The notes under the pieces: generated by a model
Seen by the model: only the letters and a program-made list of their open reading frames with translations
What the model was told of the DNA's origin: nothing
Database searches by the model: none
In this document: positions 9,824 through 18,886 of the stretch, piece after piece
Position numbering within the stretch: the stretch's first letter is position 1
Layout: the number at the start of each line of letters is the position of its first letter
DNA from: Methyloversatilis sp.
Lineage (GTDB): Bacteria; Pseudomonadota; Gammaproteobacteria; Burkholderiales; Rhodocyclaceae
Length of the DNA stretch: 64,000 bases
Direction of reading: 5' to 3'
NCBI GenBank assembly: GCA_016791045.1
Contig: JAEUNO010000014.1
Coordinates: 23,413 to 87,412, forward strand
Translations under genes and position numbers: made by a program

Positions 9824-10525
9824 TCAGTGCAGTGCCAGTCCGGGACGGCTGGCGGAATCGGCCGCCGCCAGGTTCAGATGCAGCAGCCGTGCCGGCGCAC
9901 CGACCCGTTCGCACCGGCGTTCGGCCCCGAACACCCGGAAGCCGAACGCGCGCTGGTAATAGCGCACATGACGCGGATTGACCTCGATCACGGCATCGGT
10001 CGCCTCGAGCGACACGCGGCCCAGCTGCAGCGCACGCCGTATCAGTTCGAACGCCAGATCGATGTCCTGCCCGGTGCGCACCAGCGCATCGCGATCGATG
10101 GCAAAGCGCGTGTATTCGATCAGCCGGCAGCCCTGCTCGCGCAACGCGCCGACGTGTTCCGCGAAGCCGGTTTCGGCGTGCAGGCGCTGCGTGTCACCGC
10201 AGCGTACCGTCACTGTGCCGACCAGGCGGCCGGCCCAGCGCGCCAGCAAGGTCGTTTCGCCGTGGGTCGATTCGGGCCGCTGCGCCGGATAACCGCGCCG
10301 GCCGTAGCAGCGTTCGACCAGTGCCGCGGCGGCGGCCAGATCAGCCTCGCTGCTGGCGAGCGGAAACTCGAAGTCGGCGCACGGCGCGCGATGCGCGATC
10401 GGCGCACAGGCCGTCGGCGTCGCAGGCGCGCGCTGGATCAGGGCCAGCTGCGGCGTCGGGCGGGCGAACGGAAACGCATGGAAACGGGGGTCGTTGGCAG
10501 CGTGGTGCAGAACTGGGGGTGTCAT
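9824..10525 (-). CDS. FeeM-like N-acyl amino acid synthase (GNAT fold)
   Basis: GNAT-fold acyltransferase resembling N-acyl amino acid synthases of the FeeM type, which join acyl chains to amino acids and are related to autoinducer synthases. Supporting segments: TLLARWAGRLVGTVTVR, then CRLIEYTRFAID, then a C-terminal NPRHVRYYQRAFGF followed by ERRCERVGAPARLLHL, in the order seen in that family. Such enzymes are often encoded in PEP-CTERM/exosortase genomes. The ATG at 10525 is preferred over two upstream in-frame ATGs because conserved sequence starts later. Convergent with lapD, 34 bases apart. Confidence 0.7.
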   Translation of the reverse strand: MTPPVLHHAANDPRFHAFPFARPTPQLALIQRAPATPTACAPIAHRAPCADFEFPLASSEADLAAAAALVERCYGRRGYPAQRPESTHGETTLLARWAGRLVGTVTVRCGDTQRLHAETGFAEHVGALREQGCRLIEYTRFAIDRDALVRTGQDIDLAFELIRRALQLGRVSLEATDAVIEVNPRHVRYYQRAFGFRVFGAERRCERVGAPARLLHLNLAAADSASRPGLALH

Positions 10526-10742
10526 CCTGGGGCCTTGTGCGGTGTGACCCGCGCTGTCGCGGGACTGTGTCATTCGGCAAACCGGTCCGCGTCCGTGATG
10601 TGTGACCTTGCCGAGCCGCAAAGCTAGAGGATCCCCGTTGCAATCGCTTGATCGTCAGGTGACGGTTTTCTTGCTGTGACGCGTGGTCCCGCAATGGTCC
10701 GGTCGCGCAGTTGCAGCCGTCCTGTGCGCTGGCCGATGTCCG

Positions 10743-11612
10743 CTAATGCAGCGTCGCCGCCACGTCCATCCACACGGTGCCGTCGTCGCCCGTGCGCGCA
10801 TGCAGGCCCATGCTGCCGAGCACGGCCATGATGCGCGTCGCCAGCATGCTCATCTGCAGCGCACGCGCGTCACCCTCGCCGGCGGCTGCGCCCGCGAGCA
10901 GGGCCGCGATGCGCGGCCATTCGCGGCCGATCAGTGACGCGTCGATCCCGGCTTTCAGTTCGGGTGCGATGTCCGCCGCGCTGCGCTGCAGCCCGGCGAG
11001 ATAGCCGAGACTGAACGCCACCGTCTGCATCAGATGCGTCAGCCGCGCCATCGCCAGGCCGGTCAGCGTGTCCAGATCGCCGTCCGCACGGTAGTCGGCC
11101 AGGGCGCGCCGACTGGCGTCCGGCAGTTCGTCGAGCAGGCGCAGCAGATGCGGCAGCAGCAGATCGGCGCCAGTCGGCAGCGACCAGGCGCTGGCGCGGT
11201 TGGCGCGGTATTCGTCCAGCATCAGGCGGGCGATCGGCGCGAACTGCGCGGCGAGTGCGTCGCCGGCTGCTTCGCCTGCGGGCGCCTGCGCCAATGCCAG
11301 TTCGCCACGCCACAGTTCGCGGTGCAGCGCATGCACCAGCTGCAGCACGTGTTCAGGTTCGCCCGCCAGCGACTGTTCGACGAACGGCGCCGACAGCGTG
11401 ATCGTGAATCCACCCGCTTCGTCATCGCGCGACAAAGGCGGTGCGCTACCGGCGTGACCTGCCGCGTCGTCGCGCAGCACCAGCACCCGCAGATGCGCCG
11501 CATCGAGACCGCGGTCGCGTTCGTACAGACGGGCGAGCAGCACCGACAGGCTGGTGCGCAGCGTTTCCGCTGCTGTCTCGGCGCGCAGGCACTGCAGTTC
11601 GATCAAGGGCAT
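10743..11612 (-). CDS. Conserved hypothetical protein (mostly helical)
   Basis: No family is recognised. 289 residues from the ATG at 11612 (an upstream in-frame ATG at 11672 gives a poor extension reaching towards the repeat array). No signal peptide or clear membrane helix. The sequence is rich in Ala/Leu/Arg and predicted helical, with an acidic N-terminal half, a central segment ARLMLDEYRANRASAW and a C-terminal TGDDGTVWMDVAATLH. Coding bias matches neighbours, so it is likely a real gene. It starts 60 bases from a REP array that separates it from the divergent macroglobulin gene. Confidence 0.6.
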   Translation of the reverse strand: MPLIELQCLRAETAAETLRTSLSVLLARLYERDRGLDAAHLRVLVLRDDAAGHAGSAPPLSRDDEAGGFTITLSAPFVEQSLAGEPEHVLQLVHALHRELWRGELALAQAPAGEAAGDALAAQFAPIARLMLDEYRANRASAWSLPTGADLLLPHLLRLLDELPDASRRALADYRADGDLDTLTGLAMARLTHLMQTVAFSLGYLAGLQRSAADIAPELKAGIDASLIGREWPRIAALLAGAAAGEGDARALQMSMLATRIMAVLGSMGLHARTGDDGTVWMDVAATLH

Positions 11613-11672
11613 CGCTAAGGGCTGTCGTTTTACGGGCGAGGGAGCATAGCGCCTGGTCGCGCAAGCGTCCAA

Positions 11673-12335
11673 CCCGCGAGTCGATCGTGCGCAGGCGCGT
11701 GTTTGGAGGACGGAATCGCGAGCGGAGCTCGCTCCTACAAAGATCGCGGCGCACCTGTAGGAGCGACCCCCGGTCGCGATCGGCGCGTCGATCGTGCGCC
11801 AGCGCGTATTCGGAGGGTCGAATCGCGAGCAGGGCTCGCTCCTACAGAAAACCGCGCTGCCCCTGCAGGAGCGACCCCCGGTCGCGATCGGCGCGTTGAT
11901 CGTGCACAGGCGCGTGTTCGGAGGGTGGAATCGCGAGCGGGGCTCGCTCCTGCAAGAACGTGCCTCCGCTGCAGGAGCGACCCCCGGTCGCGATCAGTGT
12001 GTTGATTGTGCGCAGGCGCGTGTTGGGAGGGCGGGATCGCGAGCGGGGCTCGCTCCTGCAAGAACGTGCCTCCGCTGCAGGAGCGACCCCCGGTCGCGAT
12101 CGGCGCGTCGATCGTGCGCCAGCGCGTATTCGGAGGGTCGAATCGCGAGCAGGGCTCGCTCCTACAGAAAACCGCGCTGCCCCTGTAGGAGCGACCCCCG
12201 GTCGCGATCAGTGTGTTGATCGTGCGCAGGCGCGTGTTTGGAGGGCGGGATCGCGAGCGGGGCTCGCTCCTACAAGAACGTTCCCCCCTGTAGGAGCGAC
12301 CCGTGGTCGCGATCGACACGTCGATCACGCATATG
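11673..12335. repeat. REP array A (six units, about 106-bp period)
   Basis: Tandem units begin at 11758, 11865, 11971, 12077, 12185 and 12290 (spacings 107, 106, 106, 108, 105), preceded by a partial unit. Each unit has one palindrome with the core GCGACC-CCC-GGTCGC flanked by GTAGGA (or GCAGGA) and GAT, a spacer of about 40 bases, and then the opposite-strand form with the core GCGAGC-GGG-GCTCGC followed by TCCTAC. This is the GTAGGAGCGA class of REP known from Pseudomonas. The array lies between two divergent genes, which is unusual because REPs normally sit at gene 3' ends. Confidence 0.9.
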
Positions 12336-12436
12336 CCGGCAGGTCCGCGAAAGCTTGCTCGTTTTGAGCGGGTAGTGCGTGCGGCGCACACGGCGAGCAC
12401 ACGATGTCGCGCGCTCGGGGATAATCGCGGCGGGCG

Positions 12437-15400
12437 ATGACAGACGGAACGGGCACGGTCATGAAGGCAGGCGGCGGCAAGCTTTGGGCGGGATTGTTCG
12501 TGCTGGCGGCCGCGGTCGCGACCGGGCTGTGGTGGCAGACGACGCGCAGCCCGGATGCGCCGATCGCCGCCATCGGTGACGACCCGGACACCCCGTTCGC
12601 GGTGCTGCGCTGCGACGCGCGCAGCCGCGAAGCGGGGCCCGCGCTGGCGGTCACCTTCAGCCGGCCGCTGGCACGCAAGCTGCCGCTGGGCGAATTGATG
12701 ACGGTCACCGATCTGGGTGACAGCGAATCGCGGGAGGCCGGCGGCAAGGTGGTCGGCAACTGGTATCTGGGCGACAACCCGCGCATCGCCTATTTTTCCG
12801 GTGTGCTGCCGAAGCGGCGCTATCGCATCGATGTGGCCGTCGGCGTCGCGTCGCGCGCCGGCGATCAGCTCGTCGGCACCCACCAGTGCGAAACCCTGGT
12901 CGAAGACATGCCGCCGGCGTTCTTCTTCGCCAGCCGTGGCACGGTGTTGCCGGCCGGGCAGAACGGCGGCCTGCCGGTGGTCACCATCAACACGCCCGAA
13001 GTCGACGTGCAGTTCCTGCGCGTCGAGCCGGCCCAGCTGCCGGCCTTCCTCGACAAGGTGTATGGCATCCGCCGCAGCGCCGACCAGGATGCGGCGCAGG
13101 GCGAGGGCGAAGGGGAATACGAAGGCGAGTACTACGACGGCGGCACCGTCGACCTGCGCGGCCGCACCTCCGGCTGGTACATCGACCAGCTGAAGGACCT
13201 GTCGTCCAGCGTCTATCTGGGCCGCTTCCAGACCGACGACAAGCGCGACCGCCGGCACGTGAGCTTCCTGCCGGTCGAGCACATCAAGGAACTGCGCGAG
13301 CCGGGCGTGTATGTCGCGGTGATGAACGTGCCGGGCAGTTTTTCCGGCGACTACCAGACCACCTATTTCTACGTCAGCGACATCGGCCTGCACCTGCATC
13401 GCAACGGCAGCCGCGTCGATGCCTTCGCCACGTCGCTGCGCTCGGGCGCGGCGCTCGACGGCGTCGAGTTCGAAGTGCTGGACGGCGACGGCAAGCGCGT
13501 CGCCTCGGTCAAGGCCGAAGGCGACGGCCGCGCCACCTTCGACGCCGTGCCGGCCGACGCCCGGCTGGTGATCGCGCGGCGCGGCCGCGAGCTGTCGGTC
13601 GTGTCGCTGGGCGAAGCCGCGCTCGACCTGTCCGAATTCGACACCGCCGGCCTGCTGCCGACGAACAACAAGCTGTTCGTGTGGAGCGGGCGCGACCTGT
13701 ACCGGCCGGGCGAAAGCTTTGACGTGTCGGTGCTGGCGCGCGACGCCGACGGCAAACCGGTGGCTGCGCAGCCGCTCAGCGTGCTGCTCAAGCGCCCCGA
13801 CGGGCGCACCGTCAGTCAGCGCATGTGGCAGCCATCGGGCGAACAGCCCGGTTACTTCCGCCACACGCTGGCGATACCCGGCGACGCCCAGACCGGCGCC
13901 TGGACGCTGGAACTGCGCGCCGATCCCGGAGCAAAAAGGCCGGACGCGGTCATGCGTTTCAAGGTCGAGGAGTTCCTGCCCGAGCGCATGAAGCTGGCGC
14001 TGACCAGTGCGGAGGGTGTGCTGACCGATGGCGCGCCGTTCGACATCGCCGTGCAGGGCGACTACCTGTTCGGCGCGCCGACCGCCGGCAACCGCCTGCT
14101 CGGCGCACTCGCCACCGAGCGCCTGCGCTTTGCGCTGCCGCAGAAGCCCGGTTTCATCTTCGGCGACTTCGCCGACGACGCGCTCAAGGGTCGGCGCGAG
14201 CTGGAAGAAACCGCGCTCGACGACAGCGGTGCGGCACAGCTGGCGGTGCCGTACGACCCGGGTACCGCGCGCTCGCCGCTGCGCCTGCGCACCAGCCTGA
14301 GCCTCCTCGAATCCGGCGGCCGGCCGGTGGTGCGCTCGCTGGAGCGCGCCTGGTGGCCGGCGCCCGCGCTGATTGGCGTGCGTCCGCTGTTCGAGGCCGA
14401 CGTGGCGCGCGAATCGTCGCTGGCCGAATTCGAGGTCGGCCGCTTCCTGCCCGACGGCACGCCGGCCGCGCTTGACAAGGCCAACGTGCGGCTGTTCAAG
14501 GAAGAACGGCAGTACTACTGGCGTTTCGATGACCAGCGCGGCTGGCACTCCGGCTTCAGCGACGCCGACGAACTGGTCGACAGCCGCACCATTGCGCTGA
14601 AGACGCAGGGCAAGCTCGCCTTCCCGGTCACCTGGGGCAGTTACCGGCTGGAGATCGACGACCCGCAGCACGGGCTGACGATGCGCTACCGCTTCTACGC
14701 CGGCTGGGGCGCGCAGGGCGACGAGGCGCTCGGCAACCGGCCCGACCGCGTGCAGATCCGTCTCGAAGGGGCGCCCTTCCGCGCCGGCGACACGGTGAAG
14801 GCGCACCTCACGCCGCCGCACGACGGCGAGGCGCTGGTGCTGATCGAGGGCGACCGCGTGCTGTGGGCCAGACGCGTCAAGGTGAGCGCCGCCGGCACCG
14901 CCATCAATCTGCCGCTGGACGCAAGCTGGAACCGCCACGACCTCTATGTCTCCGTGCTCGCGTTCCGGCCGGGCAGCGAAGGCAGCCGCGTGACACCGGC
15001 GCGTGCGCTCGGGCTCGCCCACATTCCGCTGGCGCGCGAAGACCGCCGGCTGAAGGTGGCGCTGGAGGCGCCGGCCAAGGTCGAGCCGGAAACGAAAACG
15101 ACGGTGAAGGTGAAGGTCGACGGCGCGACCGGCCAGCAGGCCTGGGTCACGCTGTCGGCGGTCGATCAGGGCATCCTGAACATCACGCAGTTCGCCACCC
15201 CCGACCCGCATGGCTATTTCTTCGGCAAGCAGCGCTACGCCCCGGATCTGCTCGACATCTACGGCCGGCTGATCGAAAAGATGGATGGCACGCGCGGCAA
15301 GCTCAAGTGGGGCGGCGACGCCGGCATGCGCGATTCGCAGAGCATGCCGAAGAAGGTGAAGCTGGTCGATCTGTTCTCCGGCCCGGTGAAGCTCGACGAC

Positions 15401-17518
15401 AAGGGCGAGGCGAACATTTCGCTCATGCTGCCCGACTTCAACGGCAGCCTGCGCCTGATGGCCGTCGCCTCCACACCGGATCGCTTCGGCCGCGGAGAGC
15501 GCGAGCTGGTCGTCGCCGCGCCCATCGTGGCCGAACTGTCCACGCCGCGCTTCATCGCGCCGGGCGACCGCGCCACCGTGGCGCTCGAAGTCACCAATCT
15601 GACCGACGCGTCGCAGCAGATCCGCCTTGCGCTGGCCGCCGAGTCGCCCGCGCGCATCGCCGACGGCACCCGCACGCTGACGCTGGCGCCCAAACAGCGC
15701 GACACGCTCCGCTTCGCCGCCGAGGCGGTCGAAGCGGAGGGGCTTGCGCGACTGACGCTGACGCTCGACGCCACCGGCGGTGTCAAACCCATCCACATCG
15801 AGCGCGCAGCCGCGCTGCAGGTCACGCCACCGGTCGCCCTGCAGCGACAGATACGGCGCGTGAAGATCGACGCCGGTGCGCGCCACGTCGTCGATGCGTC
15901 GGTGCTCGACAGCTTCTGGCCGGCGTCCGCGTCACTCAACGTGACCGCCGCATCGAGCCCGCCGCTGAATATCCGCGAACAGGTGCGCGGCCTGCTGCGC
16001 TATCCGTACGGCTGCGCCGAACAGACGGTCAGTGCCGCGTGGCCGCACGTCATCATCGACGAAGCGTATGCCGCCGAACTCGGCCTGAAGCCGCACACCC
16101 GCGCCGAGCGTGCCGCACTGGTCGAAGCGGCGATCGGCCGGCTGGCCGGCATGCAGGGCACGCAGGGCGGCATGACGATGTGGGGCGGCGGCGGCGAATA
16201 CGAGTACTGGATCACCGCCTATGTCGCCGGCTTCCTGATTGACGCGCGTGAAGGCGGCTTCACCGTGCCCGAGAATTTCGCCCGGCGCATGCAGGACTGG
16301 ATGCTGAAGGAATTCCAGCTCGCCCCGTCGCAGATGCCGCGCCTGCCGGTGCGCACGCTTGCCCAGCCCGCTCAGCCAGGTGAAGCCGATCTGGTGCGCG
16401 GGGCGCACACCCGCTTCGCCAACGCAGCGCATCTGGGGTATGTGCTGGCGCGCGAGCAGCGCGCGCCACTCGCGACGTTGCGCCTGCTGCACGACGAACA
16501 CCGGCAGCTGGCGAAGTCGCCGCTCGCGCTGGCCCACCTGGGTCTGGCGCTGAAGCTCATGGGCGACGAGGCGCGTTCGCGCGTCGCGCTCGACGAGGCG
16601 CTCGGCCGGCCCTACGGCCTGAGCGGCAACGACAACGAGTACGAATGGCTCGGCGACTACGGTAGCCCGCTGCGCGACCGCGCCATGCTGTACGCGCTGC
16701 TGTCGCGCCATGACGTGAAGCTCGACCGCGCCGCCAACCTGCTGTTCGAACTGTCGGCCGACAGCGCGCAGCGGCGGTGGCTGTCCACGCAGGAACAGAT
16801 CGCGCTCGTCATGGCCGGCCGCGCCGCAGGGCTGGGCGCCGGCAAACCCTGGGCACTGCAGGTCGAAGGCGGCGAGCGCTACGGCGGCGCGAAGCCGATG
16901 ATGCTGCCGGTCGACGCCACGGCCGCGCGGCGCGGCGTCACGCTGCTCAACACCGGTGACGCCCCGCTGTACGTCGAAGTCGAATCCAGCGGCTACCCGA
17001 AGGCCACGCCGCCGCCCGAAAACCGTCTCGGCAGCGTGCAGCGCAGCTGGTTCGACGCCGATGGCCGGCCGTGGGACGGCCGCGCGCTGAAGGTGGGGGA
17101 TCTCATGCTGGTGCGGGTCGAAGTGAAGCCGACGCGCCGCGCCGACGACGCCCTGCTGGTCGACCGCCTGCCCGCCGGGCTCGAGATCGAGAACCAGAAC
17201 CTGTCGCAGGGCCCGCAGGCGTCGGAGTTCGCGCTGCAGCTGCCGAACGGCCAGTCGCTGCGCGTTGCCGACACGCTGACCGACAACCGCGTGAAGCACC
17301 GCGAGTTCCGCGACGACCGCTACGTCGCCGCCCTCAAGCTCGACAGCGCGCCGATCAACCTTATATATATGGTGAGAGTCGTCACCCCGGGCCGCTACAC
17401 CGTACCCGGCACCTTCATGGAAGACATGTACCGGCCGGAACTGCGCACCGTCGGCGAGCCGGGCCAGGCGGTGGAGGTGGTGGACGTGGCGCCGGTTGCC
17501 GGGCGCCGGAGCGAATGA
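12437..17518 (+). CDS. Bacterial alpha-2-macroglobulin-like protease trap (YfhM-type)
   Basis: Very large (1693 residues) periplasmic protein of the bacterial alpha-2-macroglobulin family, thought to trap foreign proteases. An N-terminal hydrophobic segment (about 17-31) is a signal or anchor. MG-type beta domains follow, including GRDLYRPGESFDVSVLARDA and a central ATTVTLSAVDQGILN-like segment. The thioester motif CAEQ (Cys1193 to Gln1196, within YPYGCAEQT) is intact, so it should form the covalent trap. The usual partner pbpC is not adjacent. A GATAAT at 12420-12425 may be its -10 element. The long open frame on the opposite strand is a high-GC shadow. Confidence 0.92.
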   Translation: MTDGTGTVMKAGGGKLWAGLFVLAAAVATGLWWQTTRSPDAPIAAIGDDPDTPFAVLRCDARSREAGPALAVTFSRPLARKLPLGELMTVTDLGDSESREAGGKVVGNWYLGDNPRIAYFSGVLPKRRYRIDVAVGVASRAGDQLVGTHQCETLVEDMPPAFFFASRGTVLPAGQNGGLPVVTINTPEVDVQFLRVEPAQLPAFLDKVYGIRRSADQDAAQGEGEGEYEGEYYDGGTVDLRGRTSGWYIDQLKDLSSSVYLGRFQTDDKRDRRHVSFLPVEHIKELREPGVYVAVMNVPGSFSGDYQTTYFYVSDIGLHLHRNGSRVDAFATSLRSGAALDGVEFEVLDGDGKRVASVKAEGDGRATFDAVPADARLVIARRGRELSVVSLGEAALDLSEFDTAGLLPTNNKLFVWSGRDLYRPGESFDVSVLARDADGKPVAAQPLSVLLKRPDGRTVSQRMWQPSGEQPGYFRHTLAIPGDAQTGAWTLELRADPGAKRPDAVMRFKVEEFLPERMKLALTSAEGVLTDGAPFDIAVQGDYLFGAPTAGNRLLGALATERLRFALPQKPGFIFGDFADDALKGRRELEETALDDSGAAQLAVPYDPGTARSPLRLRTSLSLLESGGRPVVRSLERAWWPAPALIGVRPLFEADVARESSLAEFEVGRFLPDGTPAALDKANVRLFKEERQYYWRFDDQRGWHSGFSDADELVDSRTIALKTQGKLAFPVTWGSYRLEIDDPQHGLTMRYRFYAGWGAQGDEALGNRPDRVQIRLEGAPFRAGDTVKAHLTPPHDGEALVLIEGDRVLWARRVKVSAAGTAINLPLDASWNRHDLYVSVLAFRPGSEGSRVTPARALGLAHIPLAREDRRLKVALEAPAKVEPETKTTVKVKVDGATGQQAWVTLSAVDQGILNITQFATPDPHGYFFGKQRYAPDLLDIYGRLIEKMDGTRGKLKWGGDAGMRDSQSMPKKVKLVDLFSGPVKLDDKGEANISLMLPDFNGSLRLMAVASTPDRFGRGERELVVAAPIVAELSTPRFIAPGDRATVALEVTNLTDASQQIRLALAAESPARIADGTRTLTLAPKQRDTLRFAAEAVEAEGLARLTLTLDATGGVKPIHIERAAALQVTPPVALQRQIRRVKIDAGARHVVDASVLDSFWPASASLNVTAASSPPLNIREQVRGLLRYPYGCAEQTVSAAWPHVIIDEAYAAELGLKPHTRAERAALVEAAIGRLAGMQGTQGGMTMWGGGGEYEYWITAYVAGFLIDAREGGFTVPENFARRMQDWMLKEFQLAPSQMPRLPVRTLAQPAQPGEADLVRGAHTRFANAAHLGYVLAREQRAPLATLRLLHDEHRQLAKSPLALAHLGLALKLMGDEARSRVALDEALGRPYGLSGNDNEYEWLGDYGSPLRDRAMLYALLSRHDVKLDRAANLLFELSADSAQRRWLSTQEQIALVMAGRAAGLGAGKPWALQVEGGERYGGAKPMMLPVDATAARRGVTLLNTGDAPLYVEVESSGYPKATPPPENRLGSVQRSWFDADGRPWDGRALKVGDLMLVRVEVKPTRRADDALLVDRLPAGLEIENQNLSQGPQASEFALQLPNGQSLRVADTLTDNRVKHREFRDDRYVAALKLDSAPINLIYMVRVVTPGRYTVPGTFMEDMYRPELRTVGEPGQAVEVVDVAPVAGRRSE

Positions 17519-17522
17519 ACAT

Positions 17523-17547
17523 GAACGGCGCGCAGTGCGCGCCGTTC
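17523..17547. terminator. Bidirectional terminator between macroglobulin gene and can
   Basis: Perfect 11-bp inverted repeat GAACGGCGCGC with a 3-base loop AGT, placed 5 bases after one stop codon and 12 bases from the other of two convergent genes. This is the position and shape of a shared rho-independent terminator, although the T-run is weak. Confidence 0.75.
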
Positions 17548-17558
17548 GGCCGGCCAGG

Positions 17559-18203
17559 TCAATCCAGCGACTTCAGCGCCAGATCGTAGTTGTCGCGCAG
17601 TTCTTCCTCGTTGCCCGCTTCCATGCGCAGATCGCGCACCAGGCCGTCCTTCAAACCGTAGATCCAGCCGTGCACGCGCACTTCCTGGCCGCGTGCCCAG
17701 GCGTCGCGGATCACCGTGGTTTCACAGACGTTCACCGCCTGTTCGATCACGTTCAGTTCGCACAGGCGGTTTTCCTGCAGTTCGCCTTCGGCCACCGCGT
17801 CGAGCAGGGCGCGGTGGTGGTTGCGCACGTCCTGCACATTGCGCAGCCAGTTGTCGATCAGGCCGAAGCGCATGTCGTGCAGCGCGGCGCGCACGCCGCC
17901 GCAGCCGTAGTGGCCGACCACCAGGATGTCCTTCACCTTCAGCACGTCGACCGCGTACTGCATGACCGACAGGCAGTTCAAGTCGGTCTGCACGACCAGG
18001 TTGGCGACATTGCGATGCACGAACACTTCGCCCGGAATCAACCCGACGATCTGGTTCGCCGGCACGCGGCTGTCGGAACAGCCGATCCACAGGTATTCGG
18101 GGCTTTGCAGCGTGGCCAGATGTTCGAAGAACTTCGGATCATCGGCCTGCATCCGCGCCGCCCACTTGCGGTTGGCTTCGAATAGTTGATCAGTTTTCTT
18201 CAT
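17559..18203 (-). CDS. can: Beta-class carbonic anhydrase
   Basis: Zinc enzyme interconverting CO2 and bicarbonate, supplying bicarbonate for example to acetyl-CoA carboxylase. Zinc ligands and the active-site dyad are visible: Cys42 and Asp44/Arg46 in GCSDSR, His98 and Cys101 in GHYGCGG. 214 residues matches E. coli Can, as does the start MKKTDQLFEANRKWA. Convergent with the macroglobulin gene; divergent from the Xre/RES pair across a 287-base gap. Confidence 0.95.
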   Translation of the reverse strand: MKKTDQLFEANRKWAARMQADDPKFFEHLATLQSPEYLWIGCSDSRVPANQIVGLIPGEVFVHRNVANLVVQTDLNCLSVMQYAVDVLKVKDILVVGHYGCGGVRAALHDMRFGLIDNWLRNVQDVRNHHRALLDAVAEGELQENRLCELNVIEQAVNVCETTVIRDAWARGQEVRVHGWIYGLKDGLVRDLRMEAGNEEELRDNYDLALKSLD

Positions 18204-18409
18204 GATGTGTGCTCCCGGGTATCAGCGCGAATTATATCGTCGGCCCGGAAGCTGCACGGATTCGACCGGTCATCGCCGCTTGCCGGGCGCCACGACAGTC
18301 GTTCACGACGCACAGTGTCACCTGTCGCCCGCGTGGCGCGGCATGACGAGGGCGCCGTCCGTCAGACGGCTGCCGTCTTCGCGCCTTGGGCACGCGCGCA
18401 GCTTTTTGA

Positions 18410-18441
18410 TTTATCGAAACACTTATTGTTTTATTGAAAAC
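18410..18441. promoter_or_regulatory. Putative operator/promoter of the Xre-RES module
   Basis: AT-rich island in GC-rich DNA, 50-80 bases before the antitoxin start. TTTATCGAAAC (18410-18420) recurs as TTTATTGAAAA (18430-18440), exactly 20 bp apart, and the second copy lies inside the dyad GTTTT-ATTG-AAAAC (18428-18441). A TATGCT at 18452-18457 could be the -10. Xre-type antitoxins usually repress their own promoter through such sites. Confidence 0.55.
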
Positions 18442-18490
18442 GTTCGAGTGCTATGCTGACATTTCCATCCCGATCCGACAGGAGCCGCCC

Positions 18491-18886
18491 ATGGGCGCCG
18501 TTGCAGACAAGGGTATCAGCGCTTCCGAAGACCGCGGCGCGCTGGCCCGCATGGTCATGACCTTGCTTGATCACTGGAATCTATCCACCGAAGACCAGGC
18601 CGCGCTGCTGGGCATCGCCGCCAGCAATCGCGCCGCGCTGGCGCGCTACCGGCGCGGCGAGCCGATCGGCACCAGCCGCGACCAGTACGAGCGGGTCGGT
18701 CATCTGCTGGGCATCCACAAGAATCTTCGACTGCTGTTTCCGCAGAACCGCGACCTCGTCTATCGCTGGATCAGCACCCGCAACCGCGCCTTCGACAATC
18801 TGAGTCCGGTCGAGGTGATCCGTGAATGGGGTTTCGCCGGCCTGCTGATGGTGCGTGCCTATCTCGACCGGGCGCGCGGTCAGTGA
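18491..18886 (+). CDS. Xre/MbcA/ParS-type antitoxin
   Basis: Antitoxin of a type II Xre-RES module. An N-terminal helix-turn-helix region ([25 protein letters not shown]) is followed by the toxin-binding ParS/MbcA-like domain ([19 protein letters not shown], then [22 protein letters not shown]). The start is the ATG preceded by AGGAGCCGCCC; an upstream in-frame ATG at 18434 overlaps the putative operator and is rejected. 131 residues. The stop overlaps the GTG start of the RES gene. Confidence 0.9.
   Translation: MGAVADKGISASEDRGALARMVMTLLDHWNLSTEDQAALLGIAASNRAALARYRRGEPIGTSRDQYERVGHLLGIHKNLRLLFPQNRDLVYRWISTRNRAFDNLSPVEVIREWGFAGLLMVRAYLDRARGQ

Noticed and set aside
12908-12925. Sigma-54 promoter-like TGGCACG...TTGC
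   Set aside because: It lies inside the coding sequence of the macroglobulin gene with no gene start downstream; probably chance. No good sigma-54 sites were found before the PEP-CTERM genes.
11735-15886. 1383-codon open frame on the minus strand opposite the macroglobulin gene
   Set aside because: It runs antisense to a gene with clear domains and intact thioester motif, has no recognisable domain, and extends through a repeat array. Long shadow frames are expected in GC-rich DNA.
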